Below are positions 1 through 9,912 of a DNA stretch of 64,000 nt, piece by piece (position 1 is the first letter of the stretch; the number at the start of each line of letters is the position of its first letter). Below the pieces are notes generated by a model. It had not been told where the DNA came from. It saw only the letters and a list, made by a program, of their open reading frames with translations, and did no database searches. Position numbers and translations under genes: made by a program. This DNA comes from Paenibacillus gyeongsangnamensis. Its GTDB lineage: Bacteria > Bacillota > Bacilli > Paenibacillales > NBRC-103111. Where the stretch lies: NCBI RefSeq assembly GCF_027533625.1, contig NZ_JAQAGZ010000002.1, positions 186,001 to 250,000 on the forward strand, read 5' to 3'.

Positions 1-1407
1 AAGAAGTTGTGGAAAGTCGTAATAGTCGTGTGCATGATTAGTATGATTCTGCTCTCTGCCTGTAAAAATTCGGGTAACACACTGACGAATCCTGCTGCCC
101 AGACACCGAGTGCAACCGTAAAGCCGACAAGACCTCTGGAAAAGGCCGTTCAGAGCGTGCTCACCGACAAGAAACAAGTGAACATCTCGTTCTGGACGGG
201 CACCGGAGCGACGAACTTCCCGATACTTGAAGAGATGGTCAAGGCGTTTCAGGCGAAATATCCCAATATTACAGTTGATTTTTCTAATCAGGGAGCGATC
301 GGTGACCTTACGAAAAAACTGACCCAGAATATTGTTTCGAAATCGACACCCACGTTGTCTAATATCGTTGCAAGCACGTTTCCGGAGTACATTTCAAGCA
401 AAGCAATCATCGACTTGATGCCTTATTACGAGGACAAAACGATCGGTCTTGCGAACGGGAACGACGGTATTTTCTCCTATTATATCGATGAAGTAAAGAG
501 TCTCGGACCGGAAGGCACGATGTACGGTTTTCCGACCAACAAGAAGACGTCGGACGTGCTAATGTATAACAAAACGTATTTCGACAGCAAAGGGTGGGCC
601 CCTCCGAAAACGTGGGACGAACTCGTGAGTTATGCGAAAACGATCAGGGAGGAAACCGGAAAACCTGGTTTCAGCTTCGACAATGCGTACGGCGATGCGC
701 CTTTCATGCTTCTTTCAAGGCAATGGGGCAGCCCGTACATTCGCCCGGATGGCACTATCGATATCAACAATGATGCAGGCAAAGCCGCCTTGAAATTTTA
801 CAAGGACAACATGGACCGTGGTTATTTTACCATGCCTGCCCTGCTGCCGAGTGCGGGCGGCGGTAAATACAGCAACAAAGGTTTTGTCAAGGACGAAACG
901 TATATGTTTATCGGAGCGGCAGCCGGTGTCCAGTTCGCTATACCAAATCCGAATGCGGGTCAAAAAAATTTCGAAGTGGGCGTAGCTCCTGTTCCACAAA
1001 AAGATGCTGCGAAACCCATTAATTTTTCCAAAGGTGAAGATTACGTCATTTTCTCGAATGCAACGGAAGAACAACGGGTCGCTGCATGGCTGTTAATTTC
1101 TTTTCTGTCCGATGCGAAGAACAATGTGAAATGGTTGACGGAAACCGGAAACCTTCCGATCAGCAAAGCCATGTTGGACGAACCGGAATACCAGTCGTTT
1201 CTGAAGGCCAAACCGAGTGCCACGCCGGGATATTACCGGGCTGCTGCCGTTAATGCCATTCTGTCGGCCGGTGATCTGTCGTATATCAAAACCGTTCCGA
1301 AGTCTGGTTCACTTGCCGACCAAGTAGGAAAAATGTGGGAAGCGGTCATGATCGGCGGCGGTAATGGGGATCAACTACTGCAGGAGACAGCAAGCAAGCT
1401 GAAATAA
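1..1407 (+). CDS. Extracellular sugar-binding lipoprotein (family 1), 5' end outside window
   Basis: Periplasmic-type solute-binding lipoprotein of an ABC sugar importer, anchored outside the membrane. The first readable residues (KKLWKVVIVVC...LLSAC) form a hydrophobic signal ending in a lipobox with the acylated Cys about 20 residues in, then a Ser/Thr/Pro linker. The mature part has family-1 features such as ISFWTGTG near its start and MYGFPTNKKTSDVLMYNK in the middle. A TTG at 7 could serve as start, but KK precedes it in frame and the true ATG is probably just outside the window. No permease follows here, so its partners must lie upstream. Length (about 468 residues) is normal for the family. 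Confidence 0.85.
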   Translation, partial: KKLWKVVIVVCMISMILLSACKNSGNTLTNPAAQTPSATVKPTRPLEKAVQSVLTDKKQVNISFWTGTGATNFPILEEMVKAFQAKYPNITVDFSNQGAIGDLTKKLTQNIVSKSTPTLSNIVASTFPEYISSKAIIDLMPYYEDKTIGLANGNDGIFSYYIDEVKSLGPEGTMYGFPTNKKTSDVLMYNKTYFDSKGWAPPKTWDELVSYAKTIREETGKPGFSFDNAYGDAPFMLLSRQWGSPYIRPDGTIDINNDAGKAALKFYKDNMDRGYFTMPALLPSAGGGKYSNKGFVKDETYMFIGAAAGVQFAIPNPNAGQKNFEVGVAPVPQKDAAKPINFSKGEDYVIFSNATEEQRVAAWLLISFLSDAKNNVKWLTETGNLPISKAMLDEPEYQSFLKAKPSATPGYYRAAAVNAILSAGDLSYIKTVPKSGSLADQVGKMWEAVMIGGGNGDQLLQETASKLK

Positions 1408-1418
1408 CAAGACTTCAC

Positions 1419-1456
1419 AGAAGAGACACCATACTGCCGGCGAAGGTGTCTCTTCT
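1419..1456 (+). terminator. Intercistronic hairpin, 12-bp stem
   Basis: AGAAGAGACACC (1419-1430) pairs perfectly with GGTGTCTCTTCT (1445-1456) around a 14-nt loop, 12 nt after the stop of the binding-protein gene. There is no T-run after the stem, so it may be a transcript-stabilising or attenuating hairpin rather than a full intrinsic terminator. Confidence 0.5.
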
Positions 1457-1478
1457 GCTCATTAAAGGAGCAGATGAC

Positions 1479-2258
1479 ATGCAGAAGTATGCATTTTTTT
1501 TCGATTTCGACGGTACCCTTTACAGCCACTCAACAAAAAGCGTACCCCAAAGCGCGCAAGAAGCCCTTTGCAAGCTTCAGGCCGATGGTCACACAATTAT
1601 AATCGCAACTGGCAGAGGTCCGAATTCGATGGAATTGATTCAACGCGAATTGGCTTGCTCCTGCGATACGATGATTCTTCTCAACGGACAGCTCGTTTTT
1701 CACAAGGGTCGTAAAATCTTCGAACAATTCGTTCCTCAATCAACTCTGCGCGAATTCCTGGGTAAAGCGAGGGAATACGGGTTCGCTTACGGAGGATACT
1801 GTGTAAATGGAGAAGTGGTGGATCATATGAACAAGAGGGTCGCCGCGGTCTGGAATGATTTTCATAACCCGATACCGGCCGTGCTCGAGAGATTTGAAGA
1901 AAAGTATCCGTTGTATCAGGGGCATCTGTATATCACAAGAGAAGAATCAGACGTTCTGAATGAATATTTGAACGATTATGTCATGAACTGGTCGCATGAA
2001 TATCTTGTGAATCTAATTTCGAAGGAAGCGGGGAAATCCCGAGGCATCCGCTGGTTGTTAGAACGATATGGAATTCCGAAAGAGCATTCCTTCGCATTCG
2101 GTGATGGGTATAACGACAAAGACATGCTGCAGTTCGTCGCACATGGCATCGCAATGGGGAATGCGTTGGACGATCTGAAACAAGTGGCGGAGCATGTTAC
2201 GGATTCCGTCGACGAAGACGGGATCGCAAATGCGTTATCATTATACAACGTAATATGA
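1479..2258 (+). CDS. HAD-superfamily (Cof-type) phosphatase
   Basis: Cytoplasmic hydrolase of the haloacid dehalogenase Cof/YbjI subfamily, which dephosphorylates small sugar phosphates or nucleotides; the substrate cannot be told. Motif I is FDFDGTL at residues 8-14, with the nucleophile Asp and catalytic Asp two apart. The C-terminal motif IV is FGDGYNDKDML, and a C2-type cap lies between. About 259 residues, usual for the family. ATG 1479 is chosen because AAAGGAG (1464-1470) lies 8 nt before it; a GTG 33 bases upstream is in frame but lies inside the hairpin. It follows the binding-protein gene on the same strand and may be cotranscribed. Confidence 0.85.
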   Translation: MQKYAFFFDFDGTLYSHSTKSVPQSAQEALCKLQADGHTIIIATGRGPNSMELIQRELACSCDTMILLNGQLVFHKGRKIFEQFVPQSTLREFLGKAREYGFAYGGYCVNGEVVDHMNKRVAAVWNDFHNPIPAVLERFEEKYPLYQGHLYITREESDVLNEYLNDYVMNWSHEYLVNLISKEAGKSRGIRWLLERYGIPKEHSFAFGDGYNDKDMLQFVAHGIAMGNALDDLKQVAEHVTDSVDEDGIANALSLYNVI

Positions 2259-2346
2259 TCTGATTTTCAAACTGTATTGGCGCTGGCCGAAGGTGGTTTA
2301 TGCCAATATAAGCCAAGAAGAGCTTTCCGCAGAACAGGTTTCAACC

Positions 2347-2580
2347 TCAACTTGCCCGTTGTAAGTGCCATAGACGGAAGGTTTCCAATTGGGCACATGA
2401 ACCAGAAAAATATCCCCCCAGGACAGTGACACATTGCGATTTCCTGCAGCTGACATCACCCTTGGCAACAGGGTCTTTTCCCAAGTTGATGAAGGGAATA
2501 ACCGCCTCAGCAGCCACGCAGCTCATCTGAAAGTCGGAGTTGAAAACCTCTCCGGTATAAGCATGTTTGGGGCATAGCAC
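2347..2580 (-). CDS. Small Cys-containing ORF of unknown function
   Basis: An open frame of 77 codons starting at a GTG, with several Cys (SCVAAEAV, DVSCRKSQC, SGSC) and a composition that reads like protein rather than chance. It sits alone between the HAD gene and the DUF5662 gene, on the opposite strand, with only a weak AAAGAAAG upstream. I do not recognise the family. It may be a fragment of a larger secreted or coat-type protein or not a gene at all. Confidence 0.3.
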   Translation of the reverse strand: MLCPKHAYTGEVFNSDFQMSCVAAEAVIPFINLGKDPVAKGDVSCRKSQCVTVLGGYFSGSCAQLETFRLWHLQRAS

Positions 2581-2615
2581 GCTTTCTTTAGTTGGAGTGA
2601 AATTGATGGGATGGG

Positions 2616-3068
2616 ATGTGCTTTATATCAATGTTGAAGGCTTATTGGAAATATTTTCTATACATTCTTAACCATAAACTTAATGTTCTGATTGAATGTT
2701 GGCAGGAAGGGTTATATATTCAAGGAGTAATTCATGATTTATCGAAGTTTTCACCAGTTGAATTTTTTCCATACGCAAAGAAATTTTACTCTGGAAAACC
2801 GCTAAACATCGATGACGAATTAAAGTGGAAATACGCATGGCTCCATCATCAGCATAAAAACAAACATCATTGGGAGCATTGGGTGATTAATCCAAATACT
2901 AATGAAGCATTGCCAATGCCCAAAAAATATCTCATTGAAATGGTATGTGACTGGCGTTCCTTTTCTAGGAAATGGGGAAGAAAGGTCAATGAATCTACTC
3001 TTAACCTTATTGATAAAATCGTGGTGCATCCAGATACAAAAAAAGAACTTGAAAATCTGATGAAGTGA
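2616..3068 (+). CDS. DUF5662 family protein
   Basis: Soluble protein of up to 150 residues resembling the DUF5662 family seen in Firmicutes and phages; the function is unknown. Visible conserved patterns are HKLNVLIEC near the N terminus, GVIHDLSKFSPVEF with an HD pair, and WLHHQHKNKHHWEHW, a His-rich segment that could bind a metal. ATG 2616 and ATG 2631 are both in frame and neither has a clear ribosome binding site, so the start is uncertain. A+T content is higher than in the neighbouring genes, which may point to acquisition. Confidence 0.7.
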   Translation: MCFISMLKAYWKYFLYILNHKLNVLIECWQEGLYIQGVIHDLSKFSPVEFFPYAKKFYSGKPLNIDDELKWKYAWLHHQHKNKHHWEHWVINPNTNEALPMPKKYLIEMVCDWRSFSRKWGRKVNESTLNLIDKIVVHPDTKKELENLMK

Positions 3069-3535
3069 AATCTTTAACAACTATTAAAGGAAGGTTATCC
3101 CTCCTATGTTGTTAGTCATTACCAGCTGACGCAAACGTGCCTCCGAAATTCATGAGTGATAATAAAGTATTGCTGTTTCAAAAGGTTTGTTGCACTAACG
3201 GATGTAGAGGGAGTTGAATGAAATGTACCGTAATGCCGCGAAGCGTTTGGTCCGGAATTCACGTGAGGATTAGGCTGAACCCGCGTACCTGAGTGCGATA
3301 GATCCTCCTGAACCACTATCCAAAGTGGATCGGGAGGCTTTTTTCCATCTGCGATGAGCCCGGCTCCTTTTGGATATTTTTCCTTATAAATTTTTCGGAG
3401 CTTAGTTTCCCGGCTCATTCCCAAGATAATCCTATCAGCTTCCCGCCGCATTTCCCGGTCATGTCTCATGTAACCGGAACGCTCCCACTATAAACTGAAA
3501 AGTGTAAGAGAAATAATCTGTTGGAGGTTATGACC
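3069..3535. other. Gap with no clear gene; holds one terminator
   Basis: No convincing gene between the DUF5662 stop and the secreted-peptide start. A minus-strand frame (3119-3469, charged N-terminal half) is open but has poor start signals and is not recognised. A plus-strand intrinsic terminator is present at 3309-3345, so a short non-coding transcript could end there. Confidence 0.4.
3309..3345 (+). terminator. Intrinsic terminator (two-tier stem plus T6)
   Basis: CCTCC...GGAGG closes around an inner CCACT...AGTGG stem, followed directly by CTTTTTT. No coding region ends just before it: the DUF5662 stop is about 240 bases upstream. It could end a leader or small RNA. Confidence 0.6.
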
Positions 3536-3694
3536 ATGACCAAAAAATTAAAAATGATGTTGGCGGCTACACTGCTTACAGCGATCGCCCTTCCCGCATC
3601 CGTGAGTGCAAAGCCTGAAGCAAAACCGGCGGCTTTTTCGGCAAAGGCGGGATCGATATTTGCAGCGAAGCCCGAGGCAAAGCCGGAAATGTGA
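3536..3694 (+). CDS. Small secreted peptide precursor with AKPEAKP repeats
   Basis: A 52-residue ORF beginning MTKKLKMMLAATLLTAI with a textbook Sec signal: KK...K, a hydrophobic core and a likely cleavage after ASVSA (about residue 25). The mature part of about 27 residues starts and ends with near-identical KPEAKP blocks (AKPEAKP at about residues 25-31 and 44-50) around FSAKAGSIF. ATG 3536 is chosen over ATG 3530 because GGAGG (3523-3527) lies 8 nt before it. It directly precedes a secreted copper-amine-oxidase-domain protein. No family recognised; it could be a signalling peptide, a small cell-wall peptide or a decayed exported protein. Confidence 0.6.
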   Translation: MTKKLKMMLAATLLTAIALPASVSAKPEAKPAAFSAKAGSIFAAKPEAKPEM

Positions 3695-3736
3695 TAATCG
3701 CTCAAAACATATTAGAAATGGAGAATAGTGAGAATC

Positions 3737-5561
<1,825 letters not shown>

Positions 5562-5584
5562 AAATATAACTGCAAAATATGCAC

Positions 5585-5617
5585 AGCCTCTCTTATTTAG
5601 GGAGGCTGCCTTTATTT
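5585..5617 (+). terminator. Intrinsic terminator after the copper-amine-oxidase-domain gene
   Basis: AGCCTC (5585-5590) pairs with GAGGCT (5602-5607) around TCTTATTTAGG, followed by GCCTTTATTT. It lies 24 nt after the stop codon. Confidence 0.7.
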
Positions 5618-5733
5618 GTACATTGATGAGGTACTTTATAGAAGTCTTACTTACTCCACATTAGATTCCGGGGTTAACTGGTACAAACATATATTAGTAT
5701 GTTGCTCTAAAGCGGCAAAAGCAGTTTGTTGAG

Positions 5734-6110
5734 CTATCGTACCGAGGGAGTTGAGCGACTGCCACTTTTAGGTACGATACGGTTGTCCGCATTGTCTATA
5801 TCGGCAAGTTTTAAAGAAAACATCCCCATACTCTCAGGAGTCGGGGTTCCTCTTTCGCCGAAGATTCGAAAATATGGGGATGTAGGAGAGAAAGGCATCA
5901 TGGCGTCGAACTGAATAACGCAACTCAAGCTATCTCCTGATGGAAGACGGTATTCCATCAGGACATTAAAGGCTGTTTCTGCATCAACCACTTTCCACTC
6001 GGCGATCGCAATCGACTCAGTGCTCGGATTAATAAAGGATTGTCGATAATCATGAAACTCGGCGAGAATCGGAGCCTTCTCTGTACCGACCGATTCGTGC
6101 TTCTCCCATC
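5734..6110 (-). pseudogene. Decayed oxidoreductase- or hydrolase-like fragment, unidentified
   Basis: A minus-strand frame is open from about 6105 to 5734 without a good start. Readable stretches are KAPILAEFHDYRQSFINP, STESIAIAEWKVVDAETAF and SPYFRIFGERGT. The FRIFGERGT piece recalls the IYGTEGT motif near the C terminus of Gfo/Idh/MocA oxidoreductases, but that is a weak resemblance. No ribosome binding site and no complete domain. Confidence 0.35.
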
Positions 6111-6271
6111 ACGCGGATTGGTTCACTACCGATCACCTTCGTCACGCATGTCAGCCGAAGAAAACGCATGAAATTGCTGCCCGACCAGCCCGTGAAGCTA
6201 TCGGTTATGGGATAAAGATAATAGCGGTCGCCGAACTTCGCAAGTTCCGGGTCGGCGAATTGCCTCGGCAA
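6050..6271 (-). pseudogene. Fragment like the N terminus of a GH43-type glycosidase
   Basis: The frame begins RQFADPELAKFGDRYYLYPI, which matches the opening ADPxxxxFGDxYYLYPT signature of five-bladed propeller glycosidases of family 43, where the Asp is the catalytic base. After about 45 residues the similarity stops and the frame runs into the neighbouring unidentified fragment. No start signal and no downstream blades, so it is a relic. Confidence 0.5.
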
Positions 6272-6460
6272 CGCCTGATGGTCGTCGCCAAGGTTGGGAC
6301 CTGAATTTTACCGAATTACACGCGATGCTGTGAGTCTGCGAAATTAGGAGTTGCCGTTGAATTTCGAAGAAATGGTGTCTTTAGCCAAAGCTATCGGGGC
6401 GATTCCTGCATATATTTCATCGGGAACCGCTATATACAACTTAGAACGTTATATCACCAA

Positions 6461-7378
6461 TCATGAAGAGATCTTCTCCTCCCCGGACGGCTTTGCCAAA
6501 AAATGTTCACCCCTTCTCGGTAGCAGTTCTGTTGCAACCATAACTCCAAAAATAATAAGCACTGAGCCGCCGATCTGCGGCCAAGTCACAGGTGTCCCGA
6601 GCAAAACAAACCCGACAAGCATTGCAACGAATGGCTGCAAATTCAAAAAAATCGCCGCTTGGGATGCACCGATTTCTTTGATCTCCCGATTCCAAAGAAG
6701 TCCGCACACTCCTTGCATCAACAATGCTGTCGCGATGGCAAGAAACCAAGCCCAAAGTGGCGCGTGTGATATGGCGGATACCGGCTCCACGAAGGTAGCG
6801 GCTATGATTTGCATAGCACAACCTATGATAGTTGAGTACATGGTTGCGCTGAACGGATTGATACGCTCCGTCAACCTCCTCATCATAATAATGGAAGCGG
6901 CAAAGGTCAGCATAGCGATAAAGATCAGCCACATCCCAGGTGTAATCCGGAACGGCTTACCCACTCCCACCACGCAATAAACCCCTAGCACCGCAAGGAC
7001 TGCACCAACGGCTACCCGTTTGGTCAGCGGCTCCCTAAGAAATAACCACGCGAGAATTACGGTTGTAATAGGTGCAAGAGACATGATTAAGGAGGCTGTC
7101 GTCCCATCTACCGTCTTCATCCCGGTAAAAAAGGCAGTTTGATTTGCAAGCGTTCCTATTAAGCCTAAAGGAATTAAGAGTTTCCAATCCGACAGATGCA
7201 GCCGAAAGGAGCTCCTCGAAAGCAGTACGTATCCAATTAAAAATAAAGATGTAAAAGAGAGTCGGATAGCCGAAAGCAGCATGGGCGAAAACTGCTTCAC
7301 TAAAATAGCCCCGAATACAAAGTTGCTACCCCAGAAAAAAATACACACAGTGAGCAGCAAATACGATTTCAATTTCAT
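6461..7378 (-). CDS. EamA/DMT-family exporter
   Basis: Integral membrane protein of about 305 residues with ten predicted hydrophobic segments in two tandem EamA halves, the usual size and layout of drug/metabolite-type exporters. The first half holds FWGSNFVFGAILVK, ALAPITTVILAWLFLREPL-type sequence and GVLLVLGVYCVVGVGK; the second half repeats it (LQPFVAMLVGFVLLGTPVT, GGSVLIIFGVMV). Substrate unknown. ATG 7378 (MKLKSYLLL) is chosen: it opens the first membrane helix and a GGAGG lies 13 nt upstream; the open frame extends to 7441 without better signals. Confidence 0.85.
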   Translation of the reverse strand: MKLKSYLLLTVCIFFWGSNFVFGAILVKQFSPMLLSAIRLSFTSLFLIGYVLLSRSSFRLHLSDWKLLIPLGLIGTLANQTAFFTGMKTVDGTTASLIMSLAPITTVILAWLFLREPLTKRVAVGAVLAVLGVYCVVGVGKPFRITPGMWLIFIAMLTFAASIIMMRRLTERINPFSATMYSTIIGCAMQIIAATFVEPVSAISHAPLWAWFLAIATALLMQGVCGLLWNREIKEIGASQAAIFLNLQPFVAMLVGFVLLGTPVTWPQIGGSVLIIFGVMVATELLPRRGEHFLAKPSGEEKISS

Positions 7379-7570
7379 CTGGTGGTCCAGTCCTCCCAGT
7401 TCAAGAAATGCTATCCTCAAGTTTACGACGATTGAGCCCAAGGTTCAATATACAAATCCTATACACAACAGAAAAAAGAATGCTTAGATGTGACGAGGGA
7501 ATGCAAGGACTTAGACCCGTTGAGACATTTTCACCGGCTAGAAGATGCGTGCTTCTGGGCACGCTAAACA

Positions 7571-7598
7571 TAAAAAAAGGCCGCTATATAACGACCTT
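7571..7598 (-). terminator. Intrinsic terminator (minus strand)
   Basis: On the minus strand AAGGTCG and CGGCCTT form a stem around TTATATAG, followed by a run of seven T. It lies about 97 bases past the stop of the epimerase gene and before the EamA gene, so it ends the epimerase transcript. Confidence 0.75.
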
Positions 7599-7694
7599 GC
7601 ACATTTTCTTATCTTCCGACGTTTGGTCGGTTCTTTTCCGGCTATTCCGGTCGGACAGATCCAGCCCATGACAAAAATAAAGCCAATACCAGTT

Positions 7695-8651
7695 TTATGA
7701 CACGTCAATCTTCTTCTGCTCGATCAACCAATTCACGGATTCCCTAACGGCCTCCATTGAGGAATACCGGGGCTCATAGCCTAGCAACCGCCGCGCTTTC
7801 TCGATGCTGCAGCTGGGGCTATGGGCGATGTGGTCATAAACGGTGCGTGCCTCGCCATTGCCAAGGGAGTGCTTCATCGACTCGAAAGGCTCGAAGCGGA
7901 GTACCGCTTCATGGCCGAACCAAGACGCTGCCGTTTCCGCATATCCCCGAAGCGAGACGGCAGCGGGCGAGACGACATGGAAGCTGTGCCCGACCGCTTG
8001 GCTCCAGCATTGGGAAGCCTTAATGAATGCCTGGGCGACATCCTCCGCATGCACATGATGGACAGTTTCCATGCCCAGGTTGGGAATAGAGATTTCCTTG
8101 CCTGCAGCCAGTCTGGCGAAGACATCCGGGTTAAAATGGCCGGCGGGATTCAACGGCACCCAGCCCGGCCCTACGATATGCCCCGGATGCAGCACGGTAG
8201 CGGGAAAACGACCCTTTCTCGCCTTGTCCAGCAAATAAGCTTCAATCTTCGCCTTGCGGATGCCGTAATCGCCGAAGGGCCGCCGCGGCTGCTCCTCTGT
8301 AACCGGCACGGTCACGCTCGGCCCATGCACCCAGATCGTCCCGCAGCTGAGATAATGGTGCACCTCACCCTCCAGCGCTTCCGTTACCTGCTGAGCGCTT
8401 TCCAGAGTAAAGCAGATCAGATCGATGATGACATCCCCTTGAAGCTCGCGAATGCGTTGCCCGAACGAGCCGTCGGCCTCCGCCTTATCCCGGTCCAATG
8501 GAACGCGCCGGACTTCGTTCCAGGCCGGATCGGGCCTATACGGCTGCCTCTCGCCCCGGCTCACTTCGATAACTTCGTGTCCCAAACGGACCAAAGCTGG
8601 TACCAAATAAGTACCGATATGACCGCTGCCGCCAATAACAATGTATCGCAC
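7695..8651 (-). CDS. NAD(P)-dependent epimerase/dehydratase (extended SDR)
   Basis: Cytoplasmic extended short-chain dehydrogenase of 318 residues acting on a nucleotide sugar or similar substrate (not determinable). The Rossmann motif is IGGSGHIGTYL at residues 6-16 (GxxGxxG). The active-site Tyr-Lys is present as YGIRKAKIE with Ser/Thr upstream in SCGTIWVHG, and LHPGHIVGPGW marks the substrate region. The start ATG has AAGGAG a few bases upstream. It is a single gene between an intergenic wasteland and its own terminator. Base composition is more G+C-rich than its neighbours, which hints at a different history. Confidence 0.8.
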   Translation of the reverse strand: MRYIVIGGSGHIGTYLVPALVRLGHEVIEVSRGERQPYRPDPAWNEVRRVPLDRDKAEADGSFGQRIRELQGDVIIDLICFTLESAQQVTEALEGEVHHYLSCGTIWVHGPSVTVPVTEEQPRRPFGDYGIRKAKIEAYLLDKARKGRFPATVLHPGHIVGPGWVPLNPAGHFNPDVFARLAAGKEISIPNLGMETVHHVHAEDVAQAFIKASQCWSQAVGHSFHVVSPAAVSLRGYAETAASWFGHEAVLRFEPFESMKHSLGNGEARTVYDHIAHSPSCSIEKARRLLGYEPRYSSMEAVRESVNWLIEQKKIDVS

Positions 8652-9032
8652 CAGGAATGGCTCCTTTTTATATCATATAGTCTATACTAAGTCATTCGAA
8701 CTCTCTTAATTATAAAATCAAAAGCAATTTCATGTAAGAGCTAACGGAAAGATAACTAAATTACATTAGGGTAAGTGTTCTGAGAAAATTCAATTAAACT
8801 ATTTTAGATCATCATAGAACTTTCGAGAGTGAGGAGAATTATGTTGGTGTCAAAAAAGCCATGGAACTTACCTTGAGGGTCATATTCCGAATCAAGCCCT
8901 GTCTCCAACCATTGTAAATTATTACAATCAAATATGGATCATAAAGAGCTAATGAAAGATTATAATGATTTCATTTCAGAAACATTGAAAAAAGTCTATA
9001 AAATATAAATAAAATCCATGATTCAATAATTC

Positions 9033-9060
9033 ACTTCGCAGAACCTGTATTCTGCGAAGT
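9033..9060. terminator. Perfect 11-bp hairpin
   Basis: ACTTCGCAGAA and TTCTGCGAAGT are exact complements around CCTGTA, 24 nt after the stop of the plus-strand gene relic. It lacks an immediate T-run on either strand, so termination is likely but unproven. Confidence 0.45.
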
Positions 9061-9360
9061 AAAAGGAAAGCATTTTTCCTTCGACGATCGGGCGACCTCT
9101 TCTGTTCATGGGTTAGATAAAGGCGGTACTTGAAGGCAACTAGCATATTCCGGTCAAGCTAAAATTGCTGCTTTGGATCCGCTACATCCGATCGTTTCCG
9201 GTAGTCGCCAAAGGTTAGTTCTAATATCTCGGATACTAACACTATAACTTCCCTCAGAATCCACTGCACGGCAAAGGTAGAAAACCATTAGAACTAGGTT
9301 GGATTTTAGTGGATGCAATCAACGAATAGAATCCACGGCTCGAAGATCCAAGTAAGGAGA

Positions 9361-9400
9361 AAAATAGCCCTTTCGCTTCCCGGTAGGAAGTCGGAAGGGC
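9361..9400 (-). terminator. Terminator of the long minus-strand operon tail
   Basis: On the minus strand GCCCTTCCGACTTCC pairs with GGAAGCGAAAGGGC (two mismatches), followed by TATTTTT. It lies 49 bases past the stop of the ROK pseudogene and ends the gene run that begins at 17737. Confidence 0.75.
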
Positions 9401-9448
9401 ATATTTTGTGTTACGGTACATTTTAGCGGCGAGTGAAGCGATTGCCCT

Positions 9449-9912
9449 TTAGTAAGACAACGTATTGACCGGGGCGGCGAACATTTGCTTCATTACGAGT
9501 CCCGCAGCCATACCGGCGGCGTCGGGCCGACGATCTTTATAAACGAGACGAACATTCCGGCAATGAAACGGAATGTTACGGATCAAATGTTTTTCAATCG
9601 CGGGTACGAACACAACCCCTGCATCCTCGACGATTTGCCCGGTCAAAAGCACATGGTCGGGATTCATGAACGTCCTGATGTAGTCGGCAATCCTTCGATG
9701 ACGACTTTTTCTTGAAGCATCCGATTGACGATATTGGTAATTGTCTGCTGCGTCAACCCTGTCTTGTAAGCCAGCTCGACTCTGGAAATGGAGCCGGCGT
9801 TATATATGAGATGCAGCACCTTCTGCTGGTTCATATGCTTCATCAGCTGTTGGCTCGTTGTATTTTCAAACATCCATTCATAAAAACCTTTCATCGCGTA
9901 TTTAAAGGACAT
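9449..9912 (-). pseudogene. ROK-family transcriptional regulator, middle deleted
   Basis: The first 82 codons encode the winged-helix DNA-binding domain of a NagC/XylR-type ROK repressor (QQKVLHLIYNAGSISRVELAYKTGL, then TQQTITNIVNRML). A second, out-of-frame piece (9449-9667) is the extreme C terminus of the same family (NPDHVLLTGQIVEDAG...AAGLVMKQMF). The roughly 240 residues between, including the sugar-kinase-like fold, are missing, and the two parts meet near 9665 in different frames. The start codon overlaps the stop of the PP2C gene (TAATG), which suggests translational coupling before decay. Confidence 0.75.

Larger units (their letters stand above)
8652..9448. other. Gap with decayed coding scraps and two hairpins
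   Basis: No intact gene. Around 8835-9008 the plus strand holds broken frames that can be joined to a readable end (SPTIVNYYNQ..., then MDHKELMKDYNDFISETLKK and a stop), suggesting the tail of a lost gene of unknown family. From 9060 to 9360 I see nothing identifiable. A symmetric hairpin is at 9033-9060 and a terminator at 9361-9400. Confidence 0.4.

Noticed and set aside
3309..3345. T-box or other known riboswitch upstream of the secreted peptide
   Set aside because: The conserved T-box sequence and other common riboswitch cores are not visible in front of the terminator.
3119..3469. Minus-strand frame with a charged N-terminal half
   Set aside because: No family match, weak start signals, and it overlaps a plus-strand terminator; coding potential is doubtful.
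7821..8690. Long open frame (289 codons) on the plus strand
   Set aside because: It lies antisense to the epimerase gene, has no ribosome binding site or known motif, and is explained by the G+C-rich codon use of the real gene.
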